The translations under genes were made by a program, and so were the position numbers. The notes under the pieces are model-generated. The model did no database searches. It was not told where the DNA came from and saw only the letters and a list, made by a program, of their open reading frames with translations. A stretch of 38,262 nt of DNA from positions 1 through 38,262 of the forward strand of contig JABYQR010000410.1 in NCBI GenBank assembly GCA_022592445.1. Direction: 5' to 3'. The stretch is from Cytidiella melzeri (lineage: Eukaryota; Basidiomycota; Agaricomycetes; Polyporales; Irpicaceae). How positions within the stretch are numbered: the stretch's first letter is position 1; every line of letters starts with the position of its first letter. Below, one piece after another: positions 10,825 to 22,119 of this stretch.

Positions 10825-11870
10825 CTTTTGAATTCAGCCTTGACTCTGAGAGTGCGTACATGCCCGACACACACTTTTGTGCTTGGGCAGATACGGCCCA
10901 ACAGTCTATTTGGATTTGTGAGCAAGACATGGACATTTGGAAGATGGTACCGTTGCGGGACGTGCAGTACCTATGGTGTACCACTTCCGCTGAACAACGA
11001 GTTTACAACACATTTTGACACAAATATGACATCAACTTACTCTCACACACCATGCCCAAGAACGGAAACATGCATGGTAATTAGGATGCAGATATGGAAT
11101 TTGTGTAGTACTCAAGTCCCCCTCAACCTTTGTCCCCACCACCTCGGGCATCATCATCATCTTTGTCATCACATTATCCAGCACCTGCATTGTCTGTACA
11201 ACACTATCATTCTGCAAACCCAAGCACATTGACGTTGACCAGGATCTCAGATATGCACTGTCCACTCCCAACACCTCAGTTTCATGTTCCCAAAGATACC
11301 ATGATTGTTGCAATGGTCTTTGGATAGGAGATGTTCCACCGTTGTTACAGAACTTGTCGTGGATGAAGAAAGACTGATTGCCCGTATACATACAGATGAT
11401 TGCGTGATCAGATTACACAAACAGAAGCTGTACAAGATGAAAACAAATGTTGTGAGTCAAGCAATCCCAATGAAGAAAATACATGATGTGTTGGCTATAC
11501 TTTTAATTGGGCCCTTACCCCCTACTTCAAAGAGTACCAAAGAATCCACTCCTAGTACTGTTAAAACTATATAATATAATATGGTATGATGTGTAGTTTC
11601 CCACGCCTTATTACAAGGACACTTTAGGTAGCAGAGTTCCCACAGTCTTGATATGGGAATTATGCAGCCGTATATGGAAACTCAAGTAGTAACCATCACA
11701 TTAGCTGAGACGTACAGATATGGGTTGTAGTAGTACTATACATATATGTACACCTGTGTTCTAGTAGCATAGAAAATGACATGGAAAGCACGTATGACTC
11801 CAGAGGATGCCTAAAGCATACATCTGAGGACAAGTACTAGCATGAGTCATTTTCTCATTATGTATGCCTC
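10825..11870. other. Unassigned, possible mobile-element remnant
   Basis: Open frames on the plus strand (up to 141 aa from 10807, 65 aa from 11130, 89 aa from 11305) are broken and shift frame. The stretch near 11130-11230 is rich in Ser and Pro, and a run of Lys, Arg and Asp follows near 11340-11450. I do not recognise a domain. A CAT-rich simple stretch lies at about 11148-11170. It may be the remnant of an older element, but nothing proves this. Confidence 0.35.
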
Positions 11871-12070
11871 TGGTACAAGTGCTGAGCCTAGTCATACAAT
11901 GGGTCATGCACTCATAGCATGAGTCATGCATGAGTCATGCACTTAGTAATACAGTAGAATAGCTGAAGTAGACATGTATAGTAGTTGCTTACATAAGTAG
12001 ATACAGACATGTATATAAGCAGAGCTGCTGAAGCAGCAAGAATAATAAGACTCATCTTCGAAGCTTAACA
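11871..12070 (+). mobile_element. Solo LTR, 200 bp, with 5-bp target duplication
   Basis: The segment begins TGGTACAAGT and ends CTTAACA, so it has TG..CA ends and is exactly 200 bp. It is flanked on both sides by GCCTC (11866-11870 and 12071-12075). A TATA box (GTATATAAG) lies at 12011-12019, about 50 bp before the end, as expected of an LTR promoter. Two TGAGTCA motifs occur at 11920-11926 and 11931-11937. No internal domain is present, so this is most simply a solo LTR left by recombination between LTRs of a different family from the copia element at 5657. Confidence 0.75.
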
Positions 12071-12354
12071 GCCTCTACCCCTCGCACACATATTCCACTT
12101 TGTTAGCTGTGGGTGTGCCGTACAGTTGATGTTGGTACTGGAACGAGATGAACGGCTTGCTGATACAGCATCAAGCTCAGCGCGAGGAAAAGACCCTTGT
12201 GACGATGCCGTCGTATCAGATGAGTTCATCTATCACTGTAGCATGACTTGGCAGTAAAAGTTGTCGTGATGCGCTCGGAGATTGATTCTATAACGCCATA
12301 TTGCACACTTTACAGAGAACACGCATACAGGATGTACACCGGCGAACACAGGTA
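12071..12354. other. 3' flank of the Crinkler/kinase-like gene
   Basis: This 284-bp stretch follows the solo LTR and lies downstream of the minus-strand gene. No open frame of note or RNA gene is recognisable. It may contain the 3' UTR of the gene ending at 12355. Confidence 0.35.
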
Positions 12355-14472
12355 TTACATCCCAACACAAGGCTGCTCAGGCTGCTCCAAGAACTGTGCG
12401 AACTTGAAACTTTCAAGCATAGCGAGGTCGTGTGCTTTACGCATGATCCCACCCCGTTTCACTCCCTCAGGCCACGAAATGGTACCAGCGTCGTTGAGAG
12501 TGCTGGGGTATCTAGCTTTGTCAGCCAGTCCGCACCAATCAAAGTCCAACAGCAAAACAGAGTCGACCTGATCCGCATCTTCGTCGTCGAAGTCGTCAAT
12601 AGCAAAAGCACCTGCCTTCAAGTCAGCCTTTGGCAGTTGCCGCACCATGATGTTACAATAGCGGAGGTCCCCAAAGACGAAATCATGTCTGTGTAAAATG
12701 TTCACCGCACGCGCGACTTGAGTGTAAACGGGTTTGGGAAGACGATGAGGTCCGTACATGCTATACGCATCATGGATGTTTTCTTCAAAGTCCATGACGA
12801 CCATGTAGAGGTCAGGACATACAGGACCAAAGTGGTGCAACGCAGGAGCAAGGCCTTCTTCGGCTAGAAGGCGATGCGCCTCTTCGCAATAGGAGTCGAC
12901 GAACTTGACTACCACCGGGCGATTGTCACGCACACGACGCGCTTTAAAGATTGGTTTCTTGCTCATCATAGGCTCAATATACTCGATTTTGGTCGAGTCG
13001 GGTAATGACGTGAGGTAAGGGAGACATTGCGCAGGGTCAGGCTGCGTCGACGGAACAAGGTCCCGGTAATACACCTCCAAGCTGTCCAGGCAGGTGCGGA
13101 GTGCATGGAAAACGTGGGCGACCCGGACAATCCGTTGATGGTGGTATGGCCCGCCGCAACCGAGGTAGATATAATCCGTGAGAGGCTGTACGATGAGTTC
13201 GTCATCAAGAAGCATCGAGCCTTGTACCATCATGTGAGGACCCGCAATGGAGACCAGGAACATAGGCATACATGACACGTTGCGTATCTCCCCTATCTGA
13301 AAAGACGGTCAGAGTGGCACAGACGAGTAGGAAGAAATGTACACACCTTTTGTTGATGGACAGCCATTCGCGCATCGGCGAGCAACCGCTGGCCAGATTC
13401 GTTGGCGTTGCTCGAAATATTCTCTCTGCACTCTAGCATCATGATTGGGGTGACAATGTTGCCGCACAAGGCAACAGCTGAACAACCTGCTGGACTGCCT
13501 TTGTCATCGAATCTATCTTTGATTTGTTTCACGAGGATTTTAGCGAGTAATGGCCACATCGCGGCAGCCGGGTCATCCTCGAGTATAAAGGAGTCCTCTG
13601 CTTGTAGAAGAAGCGAATGCGTCGTCTCATAGTATTGCGAGAGCTCGTCGTCAGAAGGAGAATTTGCCATGAGGTCTTTGAATTGTCCAAAGACGGGGTG
13701 ATAGATAGCTATGGGAAGTGGATAGTGGTGATGGGGGTTGCAGGCGATCTTCAAACGACGGACGTCTCTTGCATTTTCTGTAAGAGGCAGTGAGCTAGTT
13801 GCCTAGTCAGATGGCAAGAAGACGAACGTTTTTTCAGCTTTGCGGCATCAGAGCTTGAAATTTCATATCGCGCTCTTTTACCTGTATCTTTTTAGCTCGA
13901 GCTCAGAGAGTAAGCCTATTGAGAATGATAATCACCCAAATGTTGAAGCTGCGGGAGGAGGATTGGTACTACGTCAGTACGGTATACAATTTAGGGACAA
14001 TCACAGAGGACTCACCTGCTGATCGCTAGCTACAGACGAATAATGGGAGTTGTCAATGTCAAGTGAAGTTGGTGAGAAACGCAATACTCACTAGACACGA
14101 CGAACACATCCACGTCCAGGGGTCGTTTAGCAGAGAAATACTGGCCAACGGTGTCTCTTGGCTTGAGCCCCTGAAACTCAAACAGCTCCTGGCTCTCCGG
14201 CGCGCGGTTCTCAGGAGTGGTAGACGATTGTTTGCCATCCACAACGGGGAACTGGCAAATTCTCGTGTTAGCACGGAAAGGAATGAGAGACTGCTCCTAG
14301 AGTCCCCACGGACCTTGTAGAGTTTGCACTCAGATGAGACCAAGTTTGTAAACTTTTGACAAATGACCTCGGTTACTCTATCGAATGTGTCTTCAGCGCG
14401 AACTGCGACAGAGACCAGTCTAGGACTGAGATAATGAGGAGCGTGAACCCAAAGGGTTATGTCGGTGGACAT
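12355..14472 (-). CDS. Crinkler-like header fused to kinase-like domain
   Basis: The seven-exon model is 14472-14314, 14251-14092, 14029-14016, 13948-13936, 13887-13828, 13777-13347 and 13296-12355. It gives 592 aa with introns of 48-67 bp and consistent phases. The start is MSTDITLWVHAP. Residues 1 to about 112 resemble the ubiquitin-like header of Crinkler (CRN) proteins, including KLYK at the end of exon 1 and LKPRDTVGQYFSAKRPL followed by a VDVFVV strand. The middle, about 130-400, includes PIMMLECREN and VSIAGP with IVQPLTDYIYLG, known to me from fungal CRN-like proteins. The C-terminus is kinase-like: VVVKF (Lys about 410), FGDLRYCN (Asp about 489, Asn about 494) and LLLDFDWCG (Asp about 530). 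There is no signal peptide. Small exons 3-5 are the least certain, and exon 4 uses a GTGATT donor. Confidence 0.75.
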
Positions 14473-15034
14473 GTTAGTGGTGATGGACGAGGTGAAAGTT
14501 CGACATACTAGGAGTTGGCGTTTCAGCAGTACACCGGCGGCTGTACAAGCGCCCAACCGTATGTACCCCCAGGCCTGGGGGTCTTTGAATTCTTCAAGTT
14601 TTTCTTTGGACGCACCGGGACTAACGCAACCCATTTGGTTGAATGGACGCAGACCAGCTGGGTTAATGGGCCTGAAATGCAGCAAGGCGCTACGTATTGG
14701 CAAGCGCATGAAGGTGCGTCACGATCTATACGACCAGTGAATACCGTGCCATCTGAACCGTCTGGTCATGACAGAACGCACCTCCTATGGTCCCACTGCC
14801 GTCTTGTCCCCTTACGGGCCTACTTACGACTCGACAACCTGCAATGCGTCAGTCACTCTTTACACAGCACAGCACAATTGAGGGACAACTTACGCTTCGT
14901 GACATCTGGTTCTCACTGCACATTACACGCGATGTCATGAAACCTATGAGCTTGAAGAACATGATAGTATACATTATACTGGTACAGTACTAATAATGAT
15001 AGCCAAGAACCGATGACTGACAGACATAGAAGAC
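14473..15034. other. Region between Crinkler-like and H4 genes
   Basis: This holds the 5' flank of the minus-strand Crinkler-like gene and the 3' flank of histone H4. Open frames on both strands (for example 14515-14940 plus) show no domain. The frame upstream of the MSTDI start stays open to 14709, but nothing suggests it is translated. Confidence 0.4.
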
Positions 15035-15516
<482 letters not shown>

Positions 15517-15849
15517 TGTATTTGAGAAGTTTGGTAAAAGTTGAGAGATGAGGAGTGTTTGTTCGAGACGACGAGTGCTTAGCGAGATGAGAGACGGTAA
15601 CAATGCCCTGCGTCGGGGTTTATATATGATATTTAGCGCTGACCGCGGGCGAAACACGTGACTGGTTTGTTTATTCTCGATCAACGCGCTTGCACGTGCT
15701 GCACGCGTCGCGTTAGACGGCGCTTAAATTGGCATATATAGGCTCAGCCATCGGCTTTCTGGTAGACCACTCGACCTCGCCTTCACTTCACCATCGCACT
15801 CGAACACATAATTTTCAACTCCATCCCAATCACGCACTTTTAGCAAACA
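15517..15849. promoter_or_regulatory. Shared divergent H4/H3 promoter
   Basis: The 333-bp region between the H4 and H3 start codons has one TATA box for each direction: TTTATATATGA at 15619-15629, read on the minus strand for H4, and CATATATAGG at 15733-15742 for H3. Two CACGTG palindromes lie between them (15655-15660 and 15693-15698), with GC-rich blocks including GCACGCGTCGCG. The layout suggests co-regulation of H3 and H4. The role of the CACGTG motifs is inference. Confidence 0.75.
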
Positions 15850-16435
<586 letters not shown>

Positions 16436-16896
16436 AGGGATTTAGAGTTGTTACACGCTGGGCAGCGTTGTATTTTGAGCTGGCTGTATTCTAAATTATC
16501 CATCTTATGTGTCTATTAATGTCCATTTCTTTCTCATCTAAGATTTGTGCATATTAGCTCCACGAGTGGTACGACACGTTCGTCGATGTATTGTTTGTGC
16601 TGTCCCTTGTAGTGAGTGTTTCTTCGACTGGGACGATAGTGGAGACGTGAGATGTAGACAACTGTTTGATGCGTACTGGGGATAGCGAATCGGTGTTCGT
16701 TCTGTGACTCAAAGGCAGACTGAGCGGCGTTGTATTTTGAGCTGATAGTATCCAATCTGTCCATCTTGTTTGTCGCCTTCACCGTGTATCTGGAGCTCTG
16801 AATCTGGTTTTTATAATGAGTTAATGGTATGTTATTATTCCAGAGTTCCAGATAAAGCAGTCATAGATGTTCCAATCCCCGTGTTCAGCCTATGTA
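16436..16896. other. 3' flanks of H3 and SFH5 with a duplicated segment
   Basis: A ~52-bp segment just after the H3 stop (about 16463-16514) recurs at about 16720-16771. Both contain GCGTTGTATTTTGAGCTG and then a CCATCTT..TGTC block. Nothing else is coding. The segment between may hold the 3' UTRs of the two convergent genes. Confidence 0.6.
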
Positions 16897-18106
16897 TCAA
16901 AACGCTTCTGCCTCTCCGCCATAACGTTTCGGAAGCTCCTTCGCGTCAATGACGGGGAGAAGAGCAGCACTGACCGTACTCTTGCCAGTCCCGACGACAC
17001 TCATCTTCGAAAACGTTTTTGAGGACAGCAGTGACTTAAAGAACCAGAAGATCCACGTAGCGAACGTCGGGACGTTGATGAAGAACTTGGTCGCCTGCCT
17101 AGACGTATTAGTCCATGTCAGATGAGCATCACAGACGAACGCACAAGAAACTCGGGGTAGTTCTCCTGGAAGATCTTGGTCGCTTCCGAGGCGGCAGCCT
17201 TCTGGTTTGCATCTCGGCCTCCCATAAAGTTGACGCCTTCATAGTCGTGCACCTGCACCATCTGGTCAAAACTCTCAAAGTCCAGTAAGCGAACGGTCTT
17301 CTCCATCAGTTGAACACGCCAGCTGCCAAAAAAGAGTGAGTGAATGGTATAAAGAATTAAACAGCCTTTTCGCACCGGATGAAGCGTTTCACGTCGCTGA
17401 ACACGGGCGTCATATCAAGACCGCCGCCGTAGATATTATACCTAAAGGGCGTTAACAATGGTGATTATCTGGTGGCGCTAGCCAGCTAAACATACGTGAC
17501 AGGTCTGCCCTCCTTGTCGTGTCCGAATACTCGTCCAACGCCACCGAAAACTTCTTCTGGGAACTCCTCGCTCAAAAGCTGGTCCACCTTGAATTCCTGT
17601 CGCCACTTGAGCGTCGCCAGTAGCATGCTTTCTGCATCCTGTACTTTGAGTTCCCTGACACCGACTCTTCAGCAGTTCTAGTATGGAATGGCTTCAGCGA
17701 CACAAACCTTGCACGAAGGAACTTCATGAGAACGACGCTCACGCGAGCGTCCTTTGCGGGATTAGAGGGGTCAACGTCGATTCCGAAAAGGTTGAACGCC
17801 TTGGGCGTGGCGTCCTTGTCATCAGGAGAGTACGCCGCACGAGATATCTCGGGTAGCTTTGCCTACATGGCCCTAGTCAGGTAAGCTGGGAGTGATGTCG
17901 AGCTATGGAAGACATACGCGCAGCTCCTTCAGAGCCGTCCATTCTGCCTCCGTGAACTGCCTAGTGAGCTTGTTTAGAGGCTCTACAGCCTCAAGTACTT
18001 GTTCTTGGGGAACAGATGCGCCTTCAGTGGGCTCGGACATGTTGTCGTGGTCTCGTTCGACGTGGTGGTCGTGGGGAGAGAGTGCTCTATGCGGGCGCTC
18101 GGTCAT
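16897..18106 (-). CDS. sfh5: SFH5-like phosphatidylinositol transfer protein (CRAL-TRIO)
   Basis: Six exons, 18106-17918, 17862-17708, 17654-17496, 17441-17376, 17322-17145 and 17094-16897, give 314 aa. Introns are 50-55 bp. Residues about 48-63 (LTRQFTEAEWTALKEL) and then KFLRAR form the CRAL-TRIO N-lobe. The lipid-binding domain follows with GRVFGHDKEGRPVTYNIYGG and ENYPEFL, then KFFINVPTFATWIFWFFKS. The end is LPKRYGGEAEAF. Sec14-family proteins exchange phosphatidylinositol at membranes, and yeast Sfh5 was shown to bind heme. VHDYEGVNF (His215, Tyr217; bases 17241-17249) matches the HDY heme ligands. The start at MTERPHRA is the first ATG of the frame; MSEPTEG further in is an alternative. 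It is divergent from the copper ATPase gene. Confidence 0.88.
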
Positions 18107-18438
18107 TATAGCAGTTACGCCATGGGTCTCGCCCGATAAGCCTGGTCATGTAATCTGATAAGATGGGCGACAGGTACCCCGGTCGTTGCCGGAACCCGGC
18201 TGAATTACTTAATGATAACCCCTAACTTTTAAGTAACAGATATATAACCTCACGTAACAATAGGAGAATTGCTGACTTCGCGCGTCCATCTCGCTACTTT
18301 CCTTTGCTCAGTCATCTCCCACCCCCCCTCTGCGCAGGCGCATTCTATCCGAGTTTTCACCCTTGTCTCTCCGACTACCTTCTCCATATAACCCCCAACT
18401 CGGCTTGCGGCCTCGCGATTCCCCACTCTTTCGCACAA
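18107..18438. promoter_or_regulatory. Divergent SFH5/CCC2 intergenic promoter
   Basis: This 332-bp region lies between two start codons in opposite directions. A GATATATAACC TATA-like motif lies near 18239 and a pyrimidine-rich tract precedes the ATPase ATG (about 18290-18420), a common start-site context in basidiomycetes. I see no clear copper-response element. Confidence 0.5.
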
Positions 18439-21400
18439 ATGTCTCTTTTCTTCAGTAATTACATGGGATCAGGTGGGAGTTCGAGCGACGAAGGCAAGGT
18501 CGGTTTACCACTCTCTAAGGAGGAGCTAGCCTCGGCTGGCTCGCATGCCACGTCGGAAAGAGCAGAGTTCAGGATAGAAGGAATGACATGCGGGGCTTGC
18601 GTGGAGGTACGTAGGTTCAACAACAATTACAGTCGCAATGCCGATGCTGAGCCACATAACAGTCGATCGAAAGTATGCTGAGGAGTCAGGACGGTATACA
18701 CTCGGTCAAGGTTGCATTGCTGGCAGAGCGCGCCGTCGTCGAGTACGACCCAGCGACATGGACGGAGGACAAGATCATGAGCGTGAGTACCATCTGCCAT
18801 CCGTCGCCAACGAACTCCCTCGCATCTGATGTGCTTGTCCACATGGGACTCTGGCACATTCCCAGGGCTCTCAGACAGCATGTGTATTTTTCGTAGTCTT
18901 TCATTGCACTGTCTGTCCTATCTCAGGCTGTTTTCCATCTGCCTCCTTCCTGTCGTCTTTAAAGTGTCCTGCTAGTTGCCTATACCTGCGTATGCTCACT
19001 GCATGATTTTCTAACAGGAAATTTCGGACATTGGCTTTGACGCATCCATCATTCCGCTAGCGCGAGCCGACATTGTAACCCTGCGAATTTATGGCATGAC
19101 ATGCTCCTCCTGCACGTCCACCGTCGAAACCAATCTATCCGCGCTACCCGGGATCACAAGTGTCTCCGTATCTCTTGCGACGGAAACTTGTAAAGTTGAG
19201 TTCGATCGTGGGGTCATCGGCGCGCGGGAGATGGTTGAGAGAGTAAAGGAGCTCGGATACGAAGCGATGCTCTCCGACCAGGAAGACGCGACGCAGCTCC
19301 GGTCCCTCACGCGAGTCAAGGACATACAGGAATGGCAGACTCGTTTCTACTGGTCCGTGGTCTTCGCCTTGCCTGTATTCTTCATCAGCATGATCTGCAA
19401 GCACATACCTGGCCTTCGCGACCTCATTAACATCCGACTTATCCGAGGTATCTACCTGGGCGACTTCCTTGTCCTCTGTTTGGTCACTCCAGCGCAGTTT
19501 TGGATTGGCCAGAAGTTCTATCGTAACGCGTGGAAGGCTTTGAAGCACGGAAGCGCCACTATGGATGTTCTCGTAATGCTTGGCACCTCCGCGGCGTATT
19601 TCTACTCGCTCTTCACATTGTTCGCTGCTATGTTCAACCCGGATCCCGATTTCCATCCTTTTGTCTTCTTCGACACATCGACAATGCTTATCATGTTCGT
19701 CTCCCTCGGGCGTATGTTGGAGAATCGAGCGAAGGGCCGCACGAGCGCAGCGTTGACAGATCTTATGGCTCTTGCCCCGTCGATGGCTACCATTTACACC
19801 GACGCCCCTGCATGTACACAGGAGAAGCGTATTCCGACAGAGCTCGTTCAAGTTGGCGATACTGTTAAGCTCGTACCCGGCGATAAAGTTCCCGCTGACG
19901 GCACAGTATTCAAGGGGACATCTACCATCGACGAGAGTGCCGTCACAGGGGAGCCTCACCCAGTTCTCAAGCAGCCGGGTGATAGCGTCATCGGCGGCAC
20001 TGTTAACGGGCTTGGCACTTTTGATATGCTCGTTACACGTGCTGGCAAGGACACCGCATTAGCACAGATCGTCAAGCTCGTCGAGGACGCACAGACGTCA
20101 AAGGCACCGATTCAAGCATTCGCGGACAAAGTAGCTGGATACTTTGTTCCTGTCGTTATCACCCTTGCTGCGATCACCTTCACGGGCTGGATGGTTCTAT
20201 CGCACATGCTGGAGGAGGACACGCTTCCAATGATGTTCAGGCACCATGGTGCTAGCAAATTTGCTGTGTGCTTACAGCTGTGCATTTCCGTTATCGTCGT
20301 CGCGTGCCCTTGTGCGCTAGGTCTCAGCACTCCCACAGCGGTCATGGTGGGCACAGGCGTAGGAGCGAAGAACGGCATTCTAATCAAGGGTGGGAGAGCT
20401 TTAGAGGCGAGTAGGACCATCAACAGAATCGTCTTGGATAAAACCGGCACTGTCACCGAGGGCAAGATGACTGTCGCTCATTGGACCTGGGCGCATCCGC
20501 AGTACGACGAAGCACCTGCCGATGCCCCGTTGACGACCAAGGTGCTAAACGACCTCACCCGCGCAGACATCATCGCTCTCGTGTCAGCCACAGAGGCTAG
20601 CTCCGAGCATCCACTGGCCAAGGCAGTTGCGGTCTATGGAAAGGATACCCTGGGTAAGGCTCAGGTACACCACCAGGACGTCTCCCTAGATGCCTTCGAA
20701 AGTGTTACTGGAGCAGGCGTCAAAGCTTCTGCCACTTTCGCAGACTCTAAATCGAGGTGCACCGTCTACGTTGGCAATGCACGCTTCGCTTCGCAATCTG
20801 AGAACGCCGATCTGCCCTCGTCACTGTCCACCTTTGATTCGACCGAAGAGAGCCAAGGTCGTACGACGATTTTTGTCTCTATCTGCTCACCGCCCTCGGC
20901 GTACCCTCGTATCGTATGCGCTATTGCTCTGTCGGATGCGCCGAAGAGATCGTCAGCGCAGGCTATCAAGGCATTAGAGGCTATGGGCGTGGAGGTCAAC
21001 ATGATGACTGGCGATACTAAAGGCACTGCGTTGGCGATTGCGAAGCAGGTTGGCATCCATCCGGACCGTATTTGGGCTAGCATGAGCCCCAAGGGCAAAG
21101 CGGCGGTCGTCACTGAATTGATGGAGAAGTATGGTGGAGGCGTCGCGATGGTGAGTGTATCGTGGTAGTCAAATGCACACTGTTACTCAGTAGTATGATT
21201 GTAGGTCGGAGACGGTATCAACGACTCACCTGCTCTTGTGGCCGCTTCAGTCGGTATCGCGCTCTCCTCTGGAACATCCGTGGCCATCGAAGCTGCCGAC
21301 ATTGTTCTCATGCGTTCTGACCTTCTCGATGTTGTCGCCGCCCTGCACCTCTCCCGCTCCATCTTTGCCGTCATCCGCCGTAACTTGGTCTGGGCGTGCA

Positions 21401-21708
21401 TATACAACGTCCTCGGCATACCGCTCGCCATGGGCATCTTCCTTCCTTATGGCCTCCATCTCCACCCGATGATGGCGGGCGCCGCGATGGCTTTCTCGTC
21501 TGTCAGCGTCGTCACAAGCTCACTACTCCTTCGGTGGTGGAGCAGACCAGCCTCGAGCGTGATGCCGGGTGAGGAAATTGAACGTGAGACTGTGTACGAT
21601 AGCTTGTTGCTCTCGGCATCGGATGCCTGGGGCAACTTCAAAGATTTCTTCCGTTCCAGGAAACTTGCAGGGTATAGCCAGCTCCCCGTAGAGATGAACG
21701 AGGTTTGA
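18439..21708 (+). CDS. ccc2: Copper-transporting P1B-type ATPase (CCC2/ATP7 type)
   Basis: Exons 18439-18606, 18663-18782, 19018-21150 and 21205-21708 give 974 aa; introns are 56, 235 and 54 bp. Two N-terminal heavy-metal domains carry GMTCGAC (Cys51, Cys54) and GMTCSSC (Cys125, Cys128). Then come four membrane segments, the actuator TGEP (about 406-409), the CPC metal site ACPCALG (Cys526, Cys528), the phosphorylation site DKTGT (Asp570), [26 protein letters not shown] and [10 protein letters not shown] (about 809-818), followed by two membrane segments. The family pumps Cu(I) into the late secretory pathway to load multicopper oxidases such as Fet3, linking copper to iron uptake. The start [12 protein letters not shown] has an upstream in-frame extension that lacks motifs. 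All catalytic residues are present. The 235-bp intron is unusually long for this window. Confidence 0.95.
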
Positions 21709-22069
21709 GCTAGGGTTCCACGGATTTTGAGCGTAATTTTGTTTTATATACCTAATAATTGTCTTTCTGATCTGCTTGTACCATCTCTATCACGTATGAA
21801 TATCGAGGAATCGTAATACACCAGAGGGCTCAATTGTGTGACGGCGTTGGTTTAGGAACTCGGGATACATTGAACAAGTGCTAGATACTGAGTTTGTCTA
21901 TGGGGAGAACGTAGCACTGCATGACACTGACTCGGAGAAAATGGCTGGAGCGAATGTAGTCATCTCGTAACGGCCACAAAAGTGAGCTGAAAGGCCGAGC
22001 AGCAGCTACATTTCGTTTACCACTCTTCAAACAAGATGCGGCAGCACTGGCAAATGTGAGTGTTTTCAT
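21709..22069. other. 3' flank of CCC2, no gene
   Basis: Downstream of the ATPase stop there is AT-rich sequence (a TTTTGTTTTATATACC stretch near 21737) that may hold the polyadenylation region. No domain is recognisable in the short frames. Confidence 0.4.
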
Positions 22070-22112
22070 TCTAGACGACCCGGCTGCCGCGATGTGGCCA
22101 TTACTCGCTAAA
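22070..22112 (+). repeat. 43-bp copy of a Crinkler-like gene segment
   Basis: The stretch GACCCGGCTGCCGCGATG and the ~20 bases after it are identical to coding sequence of exon 6 of the Crinkler/kinase-like gene (about 13541-13582, reverse strand), which encodes DDPAAAMWPLLAK. The similarity stops abruptly on both sides. It reads in the opposite genomic orientation to the gene. Confidence 0.8.
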
Positions 22113-22119
22113 GAGTATC

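Noticed and set aside
11130..11175. CAT-rich stretch considered as a CRISPR-like or satellite array
   Set aside because: It is a short simple-sequence tract without unit structure or spacers, in a eukaryotic genome.
10807..11232. 141-codon open frame after the copia element
   Set aside because: It begins inside the LTR and has no domain, and the neighbouring frames are broken.
12071..12354. Internal region of a longer LTR element after the solo LTR
   Set aside because: No primer-binding site follows the LTR and the target duplication directly flanks it.
14515..14940. 141-codon plus-strand ORF upstream of the Crinkler-like gene
   Set aside because: It overlaps the promoter side of the minus-strand gene and carries no domain; composition is unlike neighbouring genes.
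19144..19959. Long minus-strand open frame of 271 codons
   Set aside because: It is the shadow of the copper ATPase coding strand, with no motif of its own.
16897..21708. Secondary-metabolite or gene-cluster reading of the middle block
   Set aside because: Histones, SFH5 and the copper ATPase are ordinary housekeeping genes with no biosynthetic enzyme among them.
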